Of a stretch of 64,000 nucleotides of DNA, positions 33,660-46,625 are shown one piece after another. The translations under genes and the position numbers were made by a program. Location of the stretch: NCBI GenBank assembly GCA_027924585.1, contig BSBM01000124.1, positions 13,903,055-13,967,054 on the forward strand, in the 5' to 3' direction. Source of the DNA: Larix kaempferi (Eukaryota; Streptophyta; Pinopsida; Pinales; Pinaceae). Under the pieces are notes generated by a model. The model did no database searches. It was given only the letters and a program-made list of their open reading frames with translations, and was not told the DNA's origin. The stretch's first letter is position 1. Each line of letters opens with the position of its first letter.

Positions 33660-35340
33660 AAAGATACCAAAATGTTCGAACTAGAATGCCCAACGCATTC
33701 AACCATCAGTGATTTATCTAAGCAATACGATCTAAAATGTAATATGCATTCACCGATAGGAATTGATCTAAGAAAAAATACTCAGAATGCAATATGCAGA
33801 GATTGATCTAAGCAATCGTATTTAGAATGCAATACGCATAGATTGATCTAAAAAAATATTCAGAATGCATTACGCAATTCATCCAACAGAGATTGTTCTA
33901 AACAATAATAATTAGAATGCAATATGGATTCATCCAATAGAGGTTGATCTAAACCAAAGATCTAGAATGCAACACACATTCACCAACAGAGAGTGATCTA
34001 AGCAAAGATCTAGAATGAAATACGCATTTACCAGTAGAGATTGATTGAAGCAATAAATTCAAAAAGCAATACGCACTTCATCCAACAAAGATTTATCTAA
34101 ACAAATAATAATCAGAATGCAATACGGATTCATCCAACAGAAGTTGATCTAAACCAAAGATCTAGAATGCAATACACATTCACTAGCAAAGAGTGATCTA
34201 AACAAAGATCTAGAATGCAATACGCATTCACCAGCAGAGATTGATCGAAGCAACATATTTAGAAATAAATACGCAAAAATAAACGGAATGCAATAAGGAT
34301 TCATCCCACAGAGGTTGATCTAAACCAAAGATCTAGAATGCAATACGCATTCACCAACACAAAGCGATCTAAACAAAGATCTAGAATGAAATACACATTC
34401 ACCAGCAGAGATTGATTGAAGCAACATATTCAGAAAGAAATACGCAAAAATAACCAAAATGAAATACGGATTCATCTAGAATGCAATATGCATTCACCAG
34501 TAGAGATTGATCGAAGCAATAAATTCAAAAAGCAATACGCACTTCATCCAACAAAGATTTATCTAAACAAATAATAATCAGAATGCAATACGGATTCATC
34601 CAACAGAAGTTGATCTAAACCAAAGATCTAGAATGCAATACACATTCACTAGCAAAGAGTGATCTAAACAAAGATCTAGAATGCAATACGCATTCACCAG
34701 CAGAGATTGATCGAAGCAACATATTTAGAAATCAATACGCAAAAATAAACGGAATGCAATAAGGATTCATCCCACAGAGGTTGATCTAAACCAAAGATCT
34801 AGAATGCAATACGCATTCACCAGCACAAAGCGATCTAAACAAATATCTAGAATGAAATACACATTCACCAGCAGAGATTGATTGAAGCAACATATTCAGA
34901 AAGAAATACGCAAAAATAACCAAAATGAAATACGGATTCATCTAGAATGCAATATGCATTCACCAGTAGAGATTGATCGAAGCAATAAATTCAAAAAGCA
35001 ATACGCACTTCATCCAACAAAGATTTATCTAAACAAATAATAATCAGAATGCAATATGGATTCATCCAACAGAAGTTGATCTAAACCAAAGATCTAGAAT
35101 GCAATACGCATTCACTAGCAAAGAGTGATCTAAACAAAGATCTAGAATGCAATACGCATTCACCAGCACAAAGTGATCTAAACAAAGATCTAGAATGCAA
35201 TACGCATTCAATAGCAAAGAGTTATCTAAACAAAGATCTAGAATGCAATACGCATTCATCAGCACAAAGTGATCTAAACAAAGATCTAGAATGAAATACG
35301 CATTCACCAGCAGAGATTGATCGAAGCAACATATCTAGAG
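33660..35340. repeat. Tandem array of about 48-bp palindromic monomers in 467-bp higher-order units
   Basis: Monomers contain AGAATGCAATACGCATTCA, in which GAATGC and GCATTC form a perfect 6-bp stem around AATAC, joined by (AG)TGATCTAAACAAAGATCT, which is also partly self-complementary. A longer pattern starting AATAATAATCAGAATGC recurs at about 34106, 34573 and 35038, a higher-order period of about 467-471. Minus-strand frames here give only the 16-residue repeat NAYCILDLCLDHSLLV. Confidence 0.9.
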
Positions 35341-35610
35341 ATACAAAAACTCTACCAATGTACACACATGAAAATAAATCCAATCGAAAGGGTAAAAGCA
35401 TAATCGTAATGTTTATACCAAGTTCACCAGAGCAGAAAAATGGCAACCATCTATACTAAATCTATCAACCAGTTTGCATAGATGTAGTATTAAGCGATTT
35501 TTCTCAAGCAAAACATCATAAAAACTAAACAATATAAATGCAGTGATTTGTTTAACATAAGGATCCCGTGAATTCATGCGATTCCAACCAAGAAACATCC
35601 ATGACACATT

Positions 35611-35919
35611 TTAGATGCAGGGACTAAAGAAAGGATAAGTATAACCTCTAATATCTGAAAGCAAAGAATCGCTTATCTGTAATTTAATGCATTCAGTCAA
35701 GAATGCTTCAGCCAAGGTCATCTTTCCTCCCAAGGCTATCCAGCCACAGCTCCACCATTTGTTTTCCTCTCGCAGCCGTAAGAAAAATCCCCCCTTTGCC
35801 AAAACAAAAGACCACCTAAAATACTCAGAACACCTCTCCACTTTGGGGAATCCATCCTCGAAAGAGAGTATCTCCCGCCACTTGTAACCCCAAGCAAACA
35901 ATGGAGCCTCACGTGTCAT
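35611..35919 (-). CDS. Possible first exon of an unrecognised gene
   Basis: A 102-codon minus-strand frame, clearly GC-richer than the flanks, starts MTREAPLFAWGYKWREILSF and continues with FRWSFVLAKGGFFLRLREEN and WIALGGKMTLAEAFLTECI. Near its end a CAGATATTAGAG|GTTATACTT site could be a splice donor (about 35645), so the last ten residues may not be translated. A TATA box lies about 135 bases upstream. No domain is recognised. Downstream (35600-33660) I could not find a matching second exon before the repeat array, so it may be an orphaned exon or the start of a gene with a long intron. Confidence 0.4.
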   Translation of the reverse strand: MTREAPLFAWGYKWREILSFEDGFPKVERCSEYFRWSFVLAKGGFFLRLREENKWWSCGWIALGGKMTLAEAFLTECIKLQISDSLLSDIRGYTYPFFSPCI

Positions 35920-36052
35920 CTCTAAACCTCCTTCTCACGGTTGTGGGGAGTCATCACTAACATACTTTGCCACTACGCATACATCCACCGCGACATACTC
36001 CTCACTAAGAATTTAACATCTTTGTTTCCATCGTATTTCATTTGTTGTGCAA

Positions 36053-36062
36053 ATATATATAA
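36053..36062 (-). promoter_or_regulatory. TATA box upstream of the 35919 exon
   Basis: On the minus strand CCCTTTTATATATATTTGC. The distance of about 135 bases to the ATG at 35919 suits a short 5' UTR. The surrounding DNA is AT-rich, so chance is possible. Confidence 0.4.
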
Positions 36063-36889
36063 AAGGGAATGTATTTTGCATCTCGCTATTATGCTTTTTC
36101 TATAATTTATGGAGAATGCATATAATTTAATTATATGTCCATATAATGTTTCCTTAGATAAAAATATAAAAAGCTAGTAATTGGAAGCATCAAATGTATC
36201 TTCTTACATTTCAGAAGGCAGAGACAAGTAACCCTTTAAACATGATTGAATACTTACTATTTAATCGATTATACATAATATATATATATATATATGTATT
36301 TACTTAAAAAAAACGTTTTACTCTTTAATAGTTCTCGTTTACAAGGAAACTTAAATAAAAGGAACACTCAAGATTCAATATATATATTATATATATAATA
36401 TATAAATATATCTTCATTTTTAAAAGATTTCCTCTCCTTTTAATATTCTTCATTAATAATGAAACTCAAGGGCTATGCCCTTAGTTGATGCATACACCTA
36501 CATAGGATTCTCCTCAACTATTCTTTTGAGAATTTATGTGTCACCTTATTCCGAAGGAAAATCTAATATTATGCATGGGTTAATATTCTAACGGATAACC
36601 CCATTTCTATTTTTTTTAGTTTATAAAACTTTCCTTTCTTCTAAGGGAACCTTTTCTTAAATATATTAAAGGATAGTTTCTTTATATTAAGAAGACCTAC
36701 CTTTCTCTTTTATAATGTATATATGTGCAAAGAGTGTAGTATACACTCAATAAGTCCCTTAATAAACTTATAAAGTCTTATCGACGAAGTGACCTATTTC
36801 TATGCTTGAAGAGGCACAATATCCCACTTGTCTTCTCATGCATGTAGAGTATTGTATTCCAAAACACAAAGGTTATTAATAATATTGCA

Positions 36890-39290
36890 TGTAGAGTGTA
36901 GTGCCATGTAATACCATTATGACATTCCATTCATAATATTACAGGTTTTGTTTAAAATACATTTAAAAATGTACTATGTATGAATTAGTAAAAGAATTTT
37001 AAAGAGATAGATTTTTTTTTTTGCATTACTTGAATTGAAAATGTTAAGGCACTTACAATGAAAAAGTAAGTTGAAGAATGACAACGTTGATTAAAAGACA
37101 TGTATATTCAAATAGTAGGATCAAATAATTGCCATATTGCTTTATTACTCTAGTAATGTATATGGAGTACTTTAGTTCGATAGTGCCATTGGGACAATTT
37201 TAATGTAAAGAATGAATATAGTCAAACCAATTTACTTTTTAGTGTGTTTTATAATGTACCATATTTAAAATACATTTAAAAATGTATTATGTATAAATAA
37301 GTAAAAAAAAAATTAAAGAAATAGATTATTTATTTTCTGCACTACTCAAATTGAAAATTTTAAGGGACAGTCAATGAAAAAGTAAGTAGATGAAAGAATG
37401 TAAATTATTAAGAACAGTTATAATGAAAAAGTAAGTTGAAGAATGACAACATTGATTAAAAGACATGTATATTCAAATAGTAGTATCAAATAATTGCCAT
37501 ATTGCTTTATCACTTTAGTAATGTATATGGAACACTTTAATGTAATGTCATGCAATACCATTATCACATTCCAATCATAATATTGCAGGTTTTGTTTGAG
37601 CTCGATAATGCCATTGGGACAATGTTTAAGTAAAGAATGAATACACTCAAACTGAATAACTTTAAAATATATTAAAAAAAAATATTATGTATAAAATAGT
37701 AAAATAATTTTAAAGAAACAGATTATTCAATTTCTACATTATTGAAATTGAAAATTGAAGGTACAAATAATGAAAAACCAAGTACAAGAAAGAAACTTGC
37801 ATACAATAAAATACATGAATGTTGAAATAGTAGTATCAAACAAATAATTGGCTTGTATAGAATTATCACTTTAGTAATGTATATCAAACATTTTAATATT
37901 ATGTCATATTTTCATGTTAAATAAAATATATTGAATGAGTTGAGTGTAATGTCATGTGATACTATTATGACATTCCAATCATAATATTGCCTGGTGTATT
38001 AAAATACATGTATGGTGAAATAGTAGTACCAAATAATTGCTATGTTGCTTTATCACTCTAGTAATGTATATGGAGCACTTTAATATTATGCTATATTTAC
38101 ATGTTAAATAAAATAGATTGAATAAGGTGAGTGTAATGTCACACAGTACCATTATAACATTCTAATCATAATATTGCAGGTTTTGTTTGAGCTCGATAGT
38201 GTCACTGGGACAATTTTAAAGTAATGAATGAATACAGTAAAACCAATATGTATAAAATAGTAAAAATATTTGAAAGAAATAGAATATTTATTTTCTTCAT
38301 TAAGTAGTATATTCAAATAGTAATATAAAAGGCTTTCCATATGGCTTTATCACTTTATTAATGTATATGGAGCACTTTAATGTAATGCCATGTTATACCA
38401 TTATGACATTCCAATCATAATATTGCAGGTTTTGTTTCAGCTCGATAGCGCCATTGGGAGAATTTTGAAGTAAAGAATGAATACAACTAAACCATCAAAC
38501 TTTTGATTGTATGTTATAATATAATTTATTTAAAATATATTTAAAAAATATTATGTACAAAATAGTAAAATAGTTTTAAAGAAACAGATTATTTAATTCC
38601 TGCATTATTGAAATTGAAAATTTAAGGTACATATAATGAAACAAATGATTGGCTTTTATAGTATGAAACAAATGATTGGCTTATATATATTTATCACTTT
38701 AGTAATGTATATCGAACATTTTTATATTATTTCATATTTTCATATTAAATAAAATAGATTGAATGAGTTGAGTGTAATATCATGTAATACCATTATTACA
38801 TTCCAATCATAATACTGCCGATTTTGTTTGAGTTCGATAGTGTCATTGGGAATATTTTAATGTAAAGAATGAATACAATCAAACCAATTTTCTTTTCAGT
38901 GTATTTTATAATATGCCTTATTTAAATATATATTTAAAAATGTATTATGTATAAATTAGTAAAATTATTTTAAAGAAATAGAATATTTATTTTCTGCATT
39001 ATTGCAATTGAAAATTTTAAGGTACATATAATAAATGGTGAAATAGTAGTATCAAATAGTTGCTAATGTATATGGAGAACTTAAATATTATTGTCATGTA
39101 ATACTGCTTGATTGTGTCATTGGGACAATTTTAAAGTAAAGAATTAATGCAGTAAAACCAATTTAGTTTTGATTTTATTTTATAATAGACCTTATTTAAA
39201 ATATATTAAAAAATGTATCATGCATAAATTAGTAAAAGTATTTAAAAAAAAATTATTTTTTTCCACGTTATTGAAATTGAATATTTTTAA
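36890..39290 (+). repeat. AT-rich field of diverged repeat copies
   Basis: The phrase ATATTGCAGGTTTTGTTTGA, GCTCGATAGTGCCATTGGGAC and AATTTTAAAGTAAAGAATGAA recurs near 36935, 37190, 37610, 38210, 38455, 38840 and 39116, along with GACATTCCAATCATAATATTG and AAATAGTAGTATCAAATAATTG. Copy spacing is irregular (about 250-600), so insertions and deletions have accumulated. I see no gene. Bases 36070-36890 are plain AT-rich DNA. Confidence 0.8.
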
Positions 39291-39632
39291 ATTAAAGATA
39301 AAATGAAAATTTTAATATTGCATTGAATTCAACATTGAATTTAACATCACCATATTTCAAGTATGACAAATCTGTACTGAGGAAATACCACATCAACTAA
39401 CACATAACTATTACAAACTCTATTAAAAAATTCGTTATTTGGAATTATAAAACATGTCTAAGAAGAGAAGTTAAAAATTTTAAATTAAAATTCAGAATTT
39501 GAAACAAGTTAACATCCTTATTTCAAATATTACATCATCACTATCAAAATTAATATACACAAAAAATCCGAGACATATTTAATTCCAACATCCATGCCAT
39601 ATACAAAACCAATTAACATCAACCCCATGGTG

Positions 39633-40172
39633 TCAACAAATATGTTCAATTTGGGAAAGTGATGCCCTGAGCGTAGAAAAGAAATGAAGTGTATAATTGA
39701 AAAGGTGACATCTAGATGCAATCACGTCTGCGACACAATTATGTAAATATTGAATAAATTGCATGTGTTTCCTTATCTCATCAGAAGCCCAACGAAATTT
39801 AGACAAAGATCCATTTTCAATGACTCTGCATGAAGAAACCAATGTAGTATGAAAATATTATTCATTAATTGTACTTTTTATAATGAACTGAAAATGGATA
39901 AAGCAATCATTAACGATAATATAAGAAATAAATGTAAACATACCTGTATCTTCTAAATCTTTCACGATAATCAAAATCACAACCTGATCTATGACAAATG
40001 CAACACCAGTTAACATCAATGCTAATAGAACGACCCCTTTGTTGTTGCAACCATTCTCTACAAATCTTTCGAACAGCCTCTCGTTGACAAAGATGTAGGA
40101 AATTTTCAAGTATTTCCTTAATCTTTGATAAGAAGAGAAGGAGATCATCAAATAGATGGCATTCAAATCCAT
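39633..40172 (-). CDS. Possible two-exon small membrane protein, unrecognised
   Basis: Exon 1 runs from ATG at 40172 to an ACAG|GTATGT donor at 39944. It encodes MDLNAIYLMISFSSYQRLRK followed by a strongly hydrophobic stretch, GVVLLALMLTGVAFVIDQVV, likely a membrane span. The intron ends at TTCTTCATGCAGAG; using the second AG, exon 2 (39823-39633) keeps the frame and reads VIENGSLSKFRWASDEIRKH, MQFIQYLHNCVADVIAS and a tail. The first AG would hit a stop after about 17 codons. I do not recognise the family. It sits on the same strand as and 3' of the Helitron helicase, so it may be a passenger gene fragment. Confidence 0.4.
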
Positions 40173-40341
40173 TTTTCCTACTGATCTTGTTTTTAAATCA
40201 CATGATGAAGCTTTGCTGCTGCTTTATTTCATCTAAAGTAGAGGAAAATTTTGGAACATATGCATTTTCCATAACTGTACACGTAAATATATTTTTTGGG
40301 TTATAGTATATTTAACAAAGTAAAAAATTTCTACAAACAAG

Positions 40342-40503
40342 CATTCAACATGTTTAATATGAATGAATCATCCAAGTTTCATAACCTACAAATAAGTAAC
40401 TACAACAATACTGATATGTAAACATTCAACATGTTTAATATGAATGAATCATCCAAGTTTCATAACCTACAAATAAGCAAATACAACAATACAGATATGT
40501 AAA
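40342..40503 (+). repeat. Tandem duplication, 81-bp unit
   Basis: CATTCAACATGTTTAATATG starts at 40342 and 40423, with the following 60 bases nearly identical in the two copies. Confidence 0.9.
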
Positions 40504-40702
40504 TATAATTATTGAGGATCTGCAATCAATAATGTGCAAAATGAATATATGTAAAAAAACATTGAATATGAAATAAGATGTACATTTCATTAAAGTAACA
40601 GTTAGGCAAAAATAGAGGAAACAAAGGTATTACAAAAGATATGAAAAGATAAAAATAGGAATAGTAACTTGAAATGATGAATGAAAATTTATTTAAAGGA
40701 TG

Positions 40703-43700
40703 TCACAATGACAATGAGTTCAAGCGCTGCTCTTCTTTCTTCATTATCGCTACAAATGCACCATTTTTCATCTTCAAATAACGCTCAAAAGACAAAGGCG
40801 GTGATATGTGCAAGCCATCTATTGATCTAACTCTTGATATGGCTGTGAAGGTCAGGCCTTGCCTCTCTGTGCTCCCAATATCAATTGTGGCTCGTTCTAA
40901 AGTCAAACCCTGTGATTTGTGAATAGTAAGGGCCCATGCCATCTTCAGTGGAATTTGCTTACGATTTCCTCTAATAACAGGTGTTATTGGTACAACTTTT
41001 GGATTATTTATATCAAATGGAGCACCAATGTACTTATCGAAAAGAACAGTAGTGTATATTGGAAGGAGAGGAGGTTTTGTGCCAGGCATATAGAAAATGT
41101 TTTGAATGCAACCTAGTGCACCATTCACTAATCAGCTTCAACCCACAAGTTACATGTCAACATGACACGCTGACCTGGGCATAAGAGGACTTCACGGTCT
41201 AATTGATCATCGTCAGCAACATCAATTTCCTTGCGCCTTGTATGCTCAGCAACACATTGTGCAATTGGAGAATTTAAATATTTCAACATGATCCTATTAT
41301 GTAGGGTGACCAAATTATTTGTTGCAAACAAATGAATTTATGAATCAAATAAACTCCTTTCTGTTGGATCTAACTTGGAATCAACCCGCGACATAAGAAG
41401 ATCCCAATCATCAAGAAGCGGTTCTGCATTTCTTATGTTAGTTAACAGTCTCCGAAAAGATGTTTGTCTAGGATCATCACCTTTCTGTCGAAATACTATA
41501 TCCAAAGTGACAACAATATTGAATCTTTTCCACAAAACTTTCCCCGCTGTATTACCTGCATATAAAGGCTTATCTTTGATAGGAGGAAATTGACAAATGT
41601 CACCAACAAGAATGATCGATCTGCCACCAAAATGAATAGATTTATTCTCAGGAAATGCTTCTCGCAATCGAGAATCTATCTGCATGATAAACCTTGATCC
41701 TATGAAGCTCAGTTCATCAATCAAAACGTAACGAATATCCCTCATTTCTTCTTGAAATATTGCTAGAGATTGGCCTTGCAGTGCTTTCATATCTTTGATA
41801 GGGATTTTTAAAGTTGAGTGTATTGTCTTTGCATGAATATTAAAAGCAGCTACTCCTGTTGGAGCAAGCAAAACCAATGGACATTTTCCAGTAGATGTCG
41901 AAGCAGAAAGAGCATGAGAAATACAATGAATAAGGTAAGACTTTCCAGTGCCAGCAGTTCCTTGAATAATCATTTGGAGAGGTTCACAATTTCCATATTC
42001 AACTGAATGCCGTAAAATTATGTCAAAAGCAAGTCTTTGTTTTGCTGAGAGGGAAGAGGGAGATCAAAATGTATTATCATAACGGTCACCAACAATACCC
42101 CTTGATTGAGCATTCCTTATAAATTCCACAACCTCTTCTCCAATAGGATTTGAAGTTGTTATTTCCTCCCAATTAAAAGACAAATCAAAGTCCCTTCTGC
42201 CAAGGGTTTGAAGGTCAGAAGCCTCGACATTGTTTGGAGGAACGACTCGAGATAAAATCTGCCATTCTTCAAATTCATCATCATCATTGACTGCTTGCCC
42301 ATGGGAATCCTCTTCTTCTTCTTCAACATGATTAGATGGAAAAGGGTGCCGATTAACATGCCATGCTCTATATTGAAAATTCCTCCAATTTTCAATGACC
42401 ATTTCAGTTGAAGCACCTATATCTATGGAGATGTTGCGGAATGGCTTGTACAAAAGTAACTCAGTGAAGCAGAAGGTTTCAAACTCATCTGAATCCTCAC
42501 TGGGAGTGGAGTAAAATCTTGTCCAAACTCGAACAATGGCATGCACATCCCTAGGTTTCCACCGATCATTCTTACGTTGGGCATCAAAGTAGCAATATCT
42601 TGTTGTTTCTATCATCGACAAATGTTCAAGAAAATTTGGTCGTTCTTGATGTATATGAACAAATGTGTTCTGAGATGAACACTGAAGACCATCTGTAGAA
42701 ATTTTATGGAATACCTTCTTACCAATAGGTAAGGAAAAAAACTTTCGACTACAAATCACAAGAGGTAGCTTTAGCAACATATGGCATGTTTCTTGAGCTC
42801 CAATGTCACGCTCAACAATCGTCTCAGCAAGGAATCTTCTGTATGCACACAAAGCTGGATCTTCGGAGACATATGAATCTGTAATTATTGTCAACATGTC
42901 TTGATAACTTTCAGACCTCTTTTCTGACTTCGAAGCATATTTACCAATATAGTTCGTTACAGCATGTGTACAAAGCACAAGTTGACAATCAACATTAGCA
43001 CGCCACACTGCAAGAATATCGACATTATGAACATTATCCCTATCATCATTACGTGCAGGCTCATATTTTTTTCGACCTTTATCATCTATGAATAATGTAG
43101 ATTCATTGCGAACCTCCCATGGGGCATTGTAGCGACAGGTGAGTATAGACCCTTTTTTTCTCAAACAAGAATCTAAACTGCACTTTGTATGTCGTTGGAC
43201 ACGATTCAATAAGTGTTCGTAATCATCTGAATGATTGGAAGAGAGAATTTGTCTCGTCTTCAACATGCAAGGATCATCATTTATGCTTCGAGGAACGAAT
43301 ATGTTCCTTTGGTGAGCATCACGTGGATTCCATGCAATTACATATCTATCGAAGAAATTCTTTGCATCATCCACAGCAGACGGGTTCGACCAATCTAACA
43401 AATCCATGTTAGGTGCCCCTTCTAGCCATAGGAAACCATGCACATGGGCCGAGCCTCTATGTTTCCATTCATACCTAAACAAAGAAAATATAAAGTAAAT
43501 ATATTTGAAATGGTGCATTTAATTTCAAGTCGATCTATATAAGATAAAAGTAACAAAACAGACCTGTATCAGAAATCTTTTGCTCCAATATGTTTTTGGA
43601 TGACTTCTTCGCGAAAGATAGTAAACCTTTGGTGCATAAACATTGCCACAATATGGGGGTATTGGATAACATTTTGAATTCTTCTATGGTGTTCATTTAA

Positions 43701-44498
43701 GGAAGCCGAGTGTGTGTTTCTTGGCATCAAATTATGTAAGTCAGGCCACTTTGTGTCAGCCGCACTCAAAGTAAAGAACAATGTTGGACAACCCAACCGA
43801 GTGATCATATCAGTGAGTTCAGAACGACACTTTGTCCAATACGACCTTGTACCTCTGAGGGTAGAACCAAAATGCATGAGATGCTCAGCCAACTTATTGT
43901 TTGGCAAATCATTTAGTTTTTGATGCAAGTCATGAATTGTTATAGGTGCATTGTCATCTATATTCTTATGTACAAATACTGCAGCAGTTGCTTGGATATG
44001 ATGACGCATAATCATGTTTAGAAATAAATAACGGAAGCGTGGATGGCTTCCAAATCTTTGATCAAAGTATCTGAGTAGATGCACTGCATATTCATGGAGG
44101 CGAATGTTGCAAACCCGTGGATGCAACCAATTAGCATCACCATTTGGGTACAAAGTAGGGAATGCCATGTCAAATAAACCCTCTGTGTTGTATTCATTAA
44201 CTGGAGACAAACCAATATCTGGCCAGTCTAATGGCTGCGGAGGTCCTGAATTATCATTTTCAATAAATGCTCTTATTTCCTCAACTTCTGTTCGTGCATT
44301 TGGTTGTCGAACAGCAAATGAAGAAGGATGAGAGTGTAAATGAACAGTGTCAAACCCTTGAATGTCCTCATCATTATTGGCAATTTCTTCAATTTCACTA
44401 TCAACAAATCGAAGCCTGTCGGACACATCAGTTGGTTTTTCAGGAAGAGAAGCAACTGATTCCATGTCGATTTCAACATCCCTATAGTATTTGTCCAT
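40703..44498 (-). pseudogene. RepHel transposase: HUH nuclease plus Pif1-like helicase
   Basis: From 44498 the Helitron-like N domain reads DMAFPTLYPNGDANW, FRYLFLNMIMRHHIQ and RLGCPTLFFTLSAADTKWPD. A GT-AG intron of 89 bases (43563-43475) joins YR to YEWKHRGSAHVHGFLWL, whose H-V-H (43446-43438) is the HUH metal site. The two-Tyr site is NYIGKYASK, with the tyrosines at about 42951 and 42939. The helicase has Walker A GTAGTGKS (41961-41938), LIDELSF, SIILVGDICQFPP and ALTIHKSQGLTLERATIDIG. Lesions: TGA at 43571-43569 in place of the usual Trp, TGA at 42066-42064, TAA at 41340-41338, and a one-base loss near 41130. Motif residues themselves are intact, so inactivation is fairly recent. Confidence 0.9.
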
Positions 44499-44510
44499 TG
44501 CAATTTTTTA

Positions 44511-46326
44511 CTACAATGCATCCATCACACGTGATTTTTTCACATAACAGTCATAATAGTTACCTTTTGCATTATGTCTCCTCACAATTATGATGTCAAT
44601 GTATTCAACACATCGTGGAAGCCTTTTTGCAATAGTTGAAATATCTTGTGGAAAGCTAATAGTGTGGCCACTATATTTATATTTCCCACCATGAGCATGT
44701 GTCACTTGCAATATTGGATTAACTCGTGCTATTAACATTTCTTCTACTTGGGTAAGTACTCCTAGAACATGAGGTTGTTCACTCAGATCCATGTTATTCC
44801 AATGAGAGAAACGATAGGAACCTCGTTCACCCTTACACCTTTTACAAATAGGACCATCAGATTGTCTGCTAACTTGTATTCCGGGATAAGATTCACGACA
44901 AACATAGCACATTGTCATAGTAGACAAGACATCAATCCTTTGTCAAAATTTTGTATGAGTTGCGATCATGTTTCTATCAAAACGATGGAGAACATGTTCA
45001 TTTTCTCCATGCGTACGAAATCTAGGCAGAGTGGCATGCGGAGGAGGAATGGTTGCAGAAGCACGAAAATTTCTTTTTCTAAAACTTGTGGACGGAATTT
45101 CTCGAAGTTGATTGCATTGTATGGTCTCCTGGAAATGCAATACAATAAGAGTCATGAATGGAAAAATTAAAAGTGTACATAATAATAAGTAGAAACGTAA
45201 AAAAAAATGAAATATTGTTGATATAAAATTTACATTTTCTTGCCAATTCGAGGGTCCAGGTTGAAGTGGAGGACAGTAATATGATGGTCCTGGTTCACTT
45301 GGAACATTCATTGCTCAATGACATTGCACTCCGTCATTAACTGAATTACATTCAACAGTTCCTTGCTTGCAAGGATAAATTAGAAAAGGTAAGAAATTTT
45401 AGCAAATCATTAAGAATGATCAAGTATTTCAATAATATTGAATATGGATGTTGTGTTTAATGCCTTTGTCATTCCGAGGGAAATAGTATGAGGGATAACC
45501 GATGTAGTTCGTTGGAGCACAACATGTTCACCTCGAGGTTGCAGTGGAGGACGGTAATAAGATGGTCTTGGCTCACTTCGAACATTCATTGTTCTATGAG
45601 ATTGCACTTCGTCATTAGCTGAATTACATCGAATAGTTCCCTACTTGCAATGATAAATAAGGAAAGGCACAATTTTCTAGCAAATTGTTAACAATTATCA
45701 ACTATTTCAATAATATTCAATATGGATGTTGTGTTTAATACCTTTGTCGTTCCAAGCGAAACAGTATGAGGGATAGCTGATTCAGTTTGTTGGAGAACAA
45801 CATGTTCATCTCAAGCTTGAAAAATACCATTCGTATCTCCAAGCATATTGCTATCACCCACAATTGGAGATGGAGGTATATGCTGAGGAACATCAATATG
45901 TTCAATGTGCATGTTTTGCAACACATGTACATGCTCACATGCATCATTTGCACCGATGGAAGAGTGAGAAATATGGTTTGTATCTACATTATGTGAACGA
46001 TCATCTTCCAAAACACGAGATGTTTCACGGAGAAAAATATTGTTGTTAGGAGACTATGGAAGAATAGGAATAGGAAATGTTATTTGCATGATATGAGCTA
46101 AACTCTGATACTTACGGCTATTGGGAAATTCATTTTCAATTGTACCACCATCCCTACTTCTAAAATATTGAGCCCTTCGTCGTTCATTTATTGCGTCTTT
46201 ATTTTGATGATACCGTAAACGCTGACGTTCATTTTCTCTTTCATGTGACGCTGGAGACAGAGTGCGTTTCCTATTACGTTTACTTGTCCCTTCAGATGAC
46301 ATTTCTACATATGAAGAGAGGAACAA
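44511..46326 (-). pseudogene. Helitron N-terminal exons, with zinc-binding region
   Basis: The first frame starts MSSEGTSKRNRKRTLSP and carries RLRYHQNKDAINERRRAQY, a basic repeat-type region usual at the start of Helitron ORFs. Between 45900 and 45240 a short exon-like unit (HVVLQQTESAIPHTVSLG) is present in two to three diverged copies. Frames at 45311-44943 and 44927-44511 then give HGENEHVLHRFDRNMI and CYVCRESYPGIQ...ICKRCKGERGSYRFS, a likely zinc-binding site, then GHTISFPQDISTIAKRLPR. Stops near 44940 and 44511 split it from the main frame. Exon borders are not certain. Confidence 0.7.
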
Positions 46327-46625
46327 ATATTATACGATAATGTGAAGATGACCATAAAATAAAACTGTATGAATGTATTTCATACTAATTTGTAGAAATC
46401 CAATTAGACACATGTTAAAGAAAAGCATAGATGAAAAGGCATCGGAAACACATTTAAAAATGTGTTTTGAAAATATAGATGCAGATCAGAAAATTGGGAG
46501 AATAGAACAAACATATTGGCAAGCACACAGTGAATGGAGAATATATTTTATTCCATAAAACAAAATGTGTATAAATGGTTATTACATGTAAAAAATAGTT
46601 GACCACTTGAATGTGGTGTACCATC

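Larger units (their letters stand above)
40703..46326 (-). mobile_element. Decayed autonomous Helitron, coding part
   Basis: Minus-strand frames give, in order, a basic N-terminal region, a CxxC-type zinc-binding region, the Helitron-like N domain, the HUH Rep nuclease and a Pif1-like helicase. This is the RepHel protein that drives rolling-circle transposition. At least three nonsense codons and one frameshift make the copy defective. The termini (5'-TC, hairpin plus CTRR-3') were not found, so the true ends are unknown and the element may extend over the flanking genes at 39633-40172 and 46626-49283. Confidence 0.9.

Noticed and set aside
33660-35340. CRISPR-like spaced repeats
   Set aside because: Spacers are not unique and monomers form higher-order units; plant DNA with satellite behaviour, no cas genes.
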